Assembly (NCBI GenBank): GCA_005046945.1
Contig: SUSS01000021.1
Span: forward strand, 1-44,287
Source: Tissierella creatinini
GTDB lineage: Bacteria > Bacillota > Clostridia > Tissierellales > Tissierellaceae
Reading direction: 5' to 3'
Length of the DNA: 44,287 bases
The notes under the pieces were generated by a model, which was given only the letters and a program-made list of their open reading frames with translations, did not search any database and was not told the DNA's origin. Made by a program: the position numbers and the translations under genes. Shown piece by piece: positions 42,665-44,287 of this stretch (position 1 is the first letter of the stretch; each line of letters opens with the position of its first letter).

Positions 42665-43780
42665 TTGTTAATACTAGATTTTCTTAAAAACACACTTTTA
42701 ACTTCAATTAGTTTGCTTAATGGCGCTTCAGGATGGCTAGTTTTCAGTTATATAGTCGCTGGTCTTCTCCATGATGTTATATCTCCAGTAAGATTTCATA
42801 AGGCACTGGGGAATAAAAAAATTAGTTCAATTTTTAAGGTTACACTATCCAGTATGTGTCTTCCAACATGTAGTTGTGGTACTATACCACTTGGTATAAG
42901 CCTTTACTATTCCGGCGCTTATTTAGGGCCTACCCTAGCATTTATGGCATCTTCCCCAGTTCTAAATCCAATAGCACTTGTACTTAGCATTGGTCTACTG
43001 GGAAAGGAATTAACTATAATCAATACTATTGCAGGATTATTACTACCATTTATTATCGGGATGATAGGCAATAAGCTTGGGGGCAATGAACTAAGCAAAC
43101 CTAATTTAGAAGAGGAAATTGCTACAATATCATTGGACGAAAGCGATAAGGTACCCTTGATAGAAAAGTTCAAATCTGGTTTAAAATGGGTAAGCGAAGA
43201 CTTAGCTATTACACTAAGTAAATATGTAGTATTGGGAATGGTCTTTGGAGGATTCATACTAACTGCATTTCCTGATTCATTTATAAAAGAGTATCTTGGA
43301 GACCCAAGTATGTTATCCCTTTGGAATGTAGCTTTACTCGGAACATTCATGTATGTTTGCGCAGTAGGTCATATACCATTTATAGCTGCCCTTATAGCAA
43401 GTGGAGCATCTCCAGGGGCTGCTATTGCATTCCTTATGGCAGGAGCTGCAACTAATATACCGGAACTCTATAGTATATATAAGATGATTGGGAAGAGAAC
43501 AGCTGTAATCTATGGTGTAGTTGTTACAGTATTCGCATTGATAGTTGGTTACATAACAAATCTTCTTTTAATGCCAGGATTCGAGCCTATAATAAATTAC
43601 GATAGAATAGATAAATCTATACAAGGCGCAAATGCTTTAATTATAACTATTCCCGAACCAGTAAAATACATTTGCTCAATTATAGTATTCATATTTTTCT
43701 TAAAGGGCATTTTTCCTAAGATAGCTGGATTATTTAACGGAATTAACAGAGGCGATGACAATGAACAAAAATGTTGTTAA
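42665..43780 (+). CDS. saoE: ArsP/UPF0718-type permease SaoE
   Basis: A 371-residue permease with about eight to ten transmembrane helices. The start is TTG 42665 (GAGAGGTG 6 nt upstream); a GTG at 42656 overlaps that site. Cys65, Cys69 and Cys71 lie in MCLPTCSCGTIPLG, the signature of the UPF0718/ArsP permease family, whose ArsP members export trivalent organoarsenicals. A second, related half has VCAVGHIPFIAALIASGASP with one Cys. The protein ends in EQKCC, a Cys-Cys carboxyl terminus. It starts 1 bp after saoT and overlaps saoC by 20 bp. Likely exports the metal or organometal product; the exact ion is unknown. Confidence 0.85.
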   Translation: MLILDFLKNTLLTSISLLNGASGWLVFSYIVAGLLHDVISPVRFHKALGNKKISSIFKVTLSSMCLPTCSCGTIPLGISLYYSGAYLGPTLAFMASSPVLNPIALVLSIGLLGKELTIINTIAGLLLPFIIGMIGNKLGGNELSKPNLEEEIATISLDESDKVPLIEKFKSGLKWVSEDLAITLSKYVVLGMVFGGFILTAFPDSFIKEYLGDPSMLSLWNVALLGTFMYVCAVGHIPFIAALIASGASPGAAIAFLMAGAATNIPELYSIYKMIGKRTAVIYGVVVTVFALIVGYITNLLLMPGFEPIINYDRIDKSIQGANALIITIPEPVKYICSIIVFIFFLKGIFPKIAGLFNGINRGDDNEQKCC

Positions 43781-44234
43781 AAAAATATTAATTTTTACTT
43801 CCATCTTTGCAATTGGTTTATATGGCTATTATATGAAAACCAGACCATCTTTAGCGACATTGGGAGTTGAACCAGATAATGAATTGCTTCTCTACTTTAT
43901 GGAGACTCACCCTGATAATAAAGTTATATTATGCGGATATGAGGATTTAAATGATGATGGTAGGAAAGATTTACTGGTTATATACGAAGAAGGACGTAGA
44001 AAAAATGCAATGCTAGTAGTATTAGATAATGAAGAAGGAATTAAGCTTACAGATCATATTCAGGCTCCAGTAGAAAACCAAGAAATTAAATTTAAGGACA
44101 TCGATAAAACCGGCCCAATAGAATTTATAGTTTCCGGATCTAAGGATGGAAATTATGGTTATGCTATTTTTAGACTAATAGATGATTGGGAGTTGAAAAA
44201 TCTATTTGGTGATGGCATGGAAGATTGTTGTTAG
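43761..44234 (+). CDS. saoC: Membrane-anchored Cys-Cys-COOH protein SaoC
   Basis: 157 residues from ATG 43761 (AGAGG 8 nt upstream); an ATG two codons earlier is closer to the site. One N-terminal transmembrane or signal helix (about 7-23, KILIFTSIFAIGLYGYY) is followed by a soluble domain with CGYEDLNDDGRKDLLVIYEE, an FG-GAP/VCBS-like Asp-rich loop, and ISGSK-like repeats. The C-terminus is GMEDCC, the defining feature of SaoC proteins; some homologues use Sec here, but this one has TGT TGT TAG. The C-terminal dithiol would be a metal ligand outside the membrane. It overlaps saoE by 20 bp. A group II intron begins directly after its stop. Confidence 0.83.
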   Translation: MNKNVVKKILIFTSIFAIGLYGYYMKTRPSLATLGVEPDNELLLYFMETHPDNKVILCGYEDLNDDGRKDLLVIYEEGRRKNAMLVVLDNEEGIKLTDHIQAPVENQEIKFKDIDKTGPIEFIVSGSKDGNYGYAIFRLIDDWELKNLFGDGMEDCC

Positions 44235-44235
44235 A

Positions 44236-44287
44236 TTGAGTAGGAGGTAATTAATTAATTTAATTACCGACCTCTCACACCACCGTA
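44236..44287 (-). mobile_element. 3' end of a group II intron (runs off the right edge)
   Basis: On the minus strand the edge reads TACGGTGGTGTGAGAGGTCG, the domain V 3' strand and V-VI linker of bacterial group II introns. A domain VI hairpin follows (44246-44268, GGTAATTA / TAATTACC), then CTCCTACTC near the 3' splice site. The exact last base is uncertain (44236-44243). The ribozyme core and any reverse-transcriptase gene would lie to the right, outside the window. Inserted just after the saoC stop codon. Confidence 0.85.

Noticed and set aside
44221-44287. Terminal AT-rich hairpin as a simple terminator of the sao operon
   Set aside because: The adjacent GGTGGTGTGAGAGGTC on the minus strand fits group II intron domain V, and no T tract follows on the plus strand.

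Overview
The window looks like a chromosome segment of a low-GC, spore-forming, monoderm anaerobic Firmicute of the Clostridia/Tissierellales kind. The evidence is spoIIID, spoIIQ, spoIID and ywmB, the clostridial rho-rpmE-DUF1385-prmC-prfA gene order, SLH-domain surface proteins, a SAM-I riboswitch before metK, and clear clostridial ribosome binding sites with many TTG and GTG starts.

Layout. 1-2600: two small DUF2922/DUF1659 genes, metK with its S-box leader, and a tRNA-Pro(TGG). 2.7-5.6 kb: a large exported phosphodiester-glycosidase-like protein. 5.6-22.6 kb: a long, almost continuous minus-strand block. In transcription order it holds rho, rpmE, DUF1385, prmC, two short chromate transporters, prfA, the threonylcarbamoyl-AMP synthase, ywlE, rpiB, upp, tagO, wecB, ywmB, murA, spoIID, spoIIQ, spoIIID and mbl. 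The order resembles the B. subtilis prfA-to-mbl region, but the ATP synthase operon usually found between wecB/upp and ywmB is absent. 22.9-24.1 kb: a PPi-type phosphofructokinase. 24.2-28.4 kb: a three-gene MacB-like ABC operon with an exported multi-domain protein. 28.4-34.4 kb: a Crp/Fnr-family regulator divergent from a HlyD/ABC/ABC/permease/TolC-like export operon, with a perfect 16-bp palindrome at a class II activator position. 34.5-39 kb: an SLH protein with tandem beta repeats, pyrG and a short SLH protein.

The most notable region is 39.0-44.2 kb. Two genes there are interrupted by in-frame TGA codons that are best read as selenocysteine. One is a MerB-like organometal lyase, with Sec at the catalytic-cysteine position. 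The other is a small thioredoxin-like protein with a U-x-x-C motif. Together with a DsrE-like protein, an ArsP-type permease and a short anchored protein ending in Cys-Cys, they match the selenocysteine-assisted organometal (SAO) system described by Haft and colleagues (saoL, saoT, saoD, saoE, saoC). Here saoL is encoded on the opposite strand, downstream of a molybdopterin oxidoreductase gene, so two divergent operons appear to form one locus. Standard gene calling truncates or misses both selenoproteins. The right edge holds the 3' end of a group II intron on the minus strand, just after the saoC stop codon.

Intergenic DNA carries several repeat families: GTGAACAGTGAACAAC-type low-complexity repeats just after stop codons, and REP-like hairpins with TAY loops near murA and rho. 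Functions are inferred from motifs and remembered family features; no database search was run.
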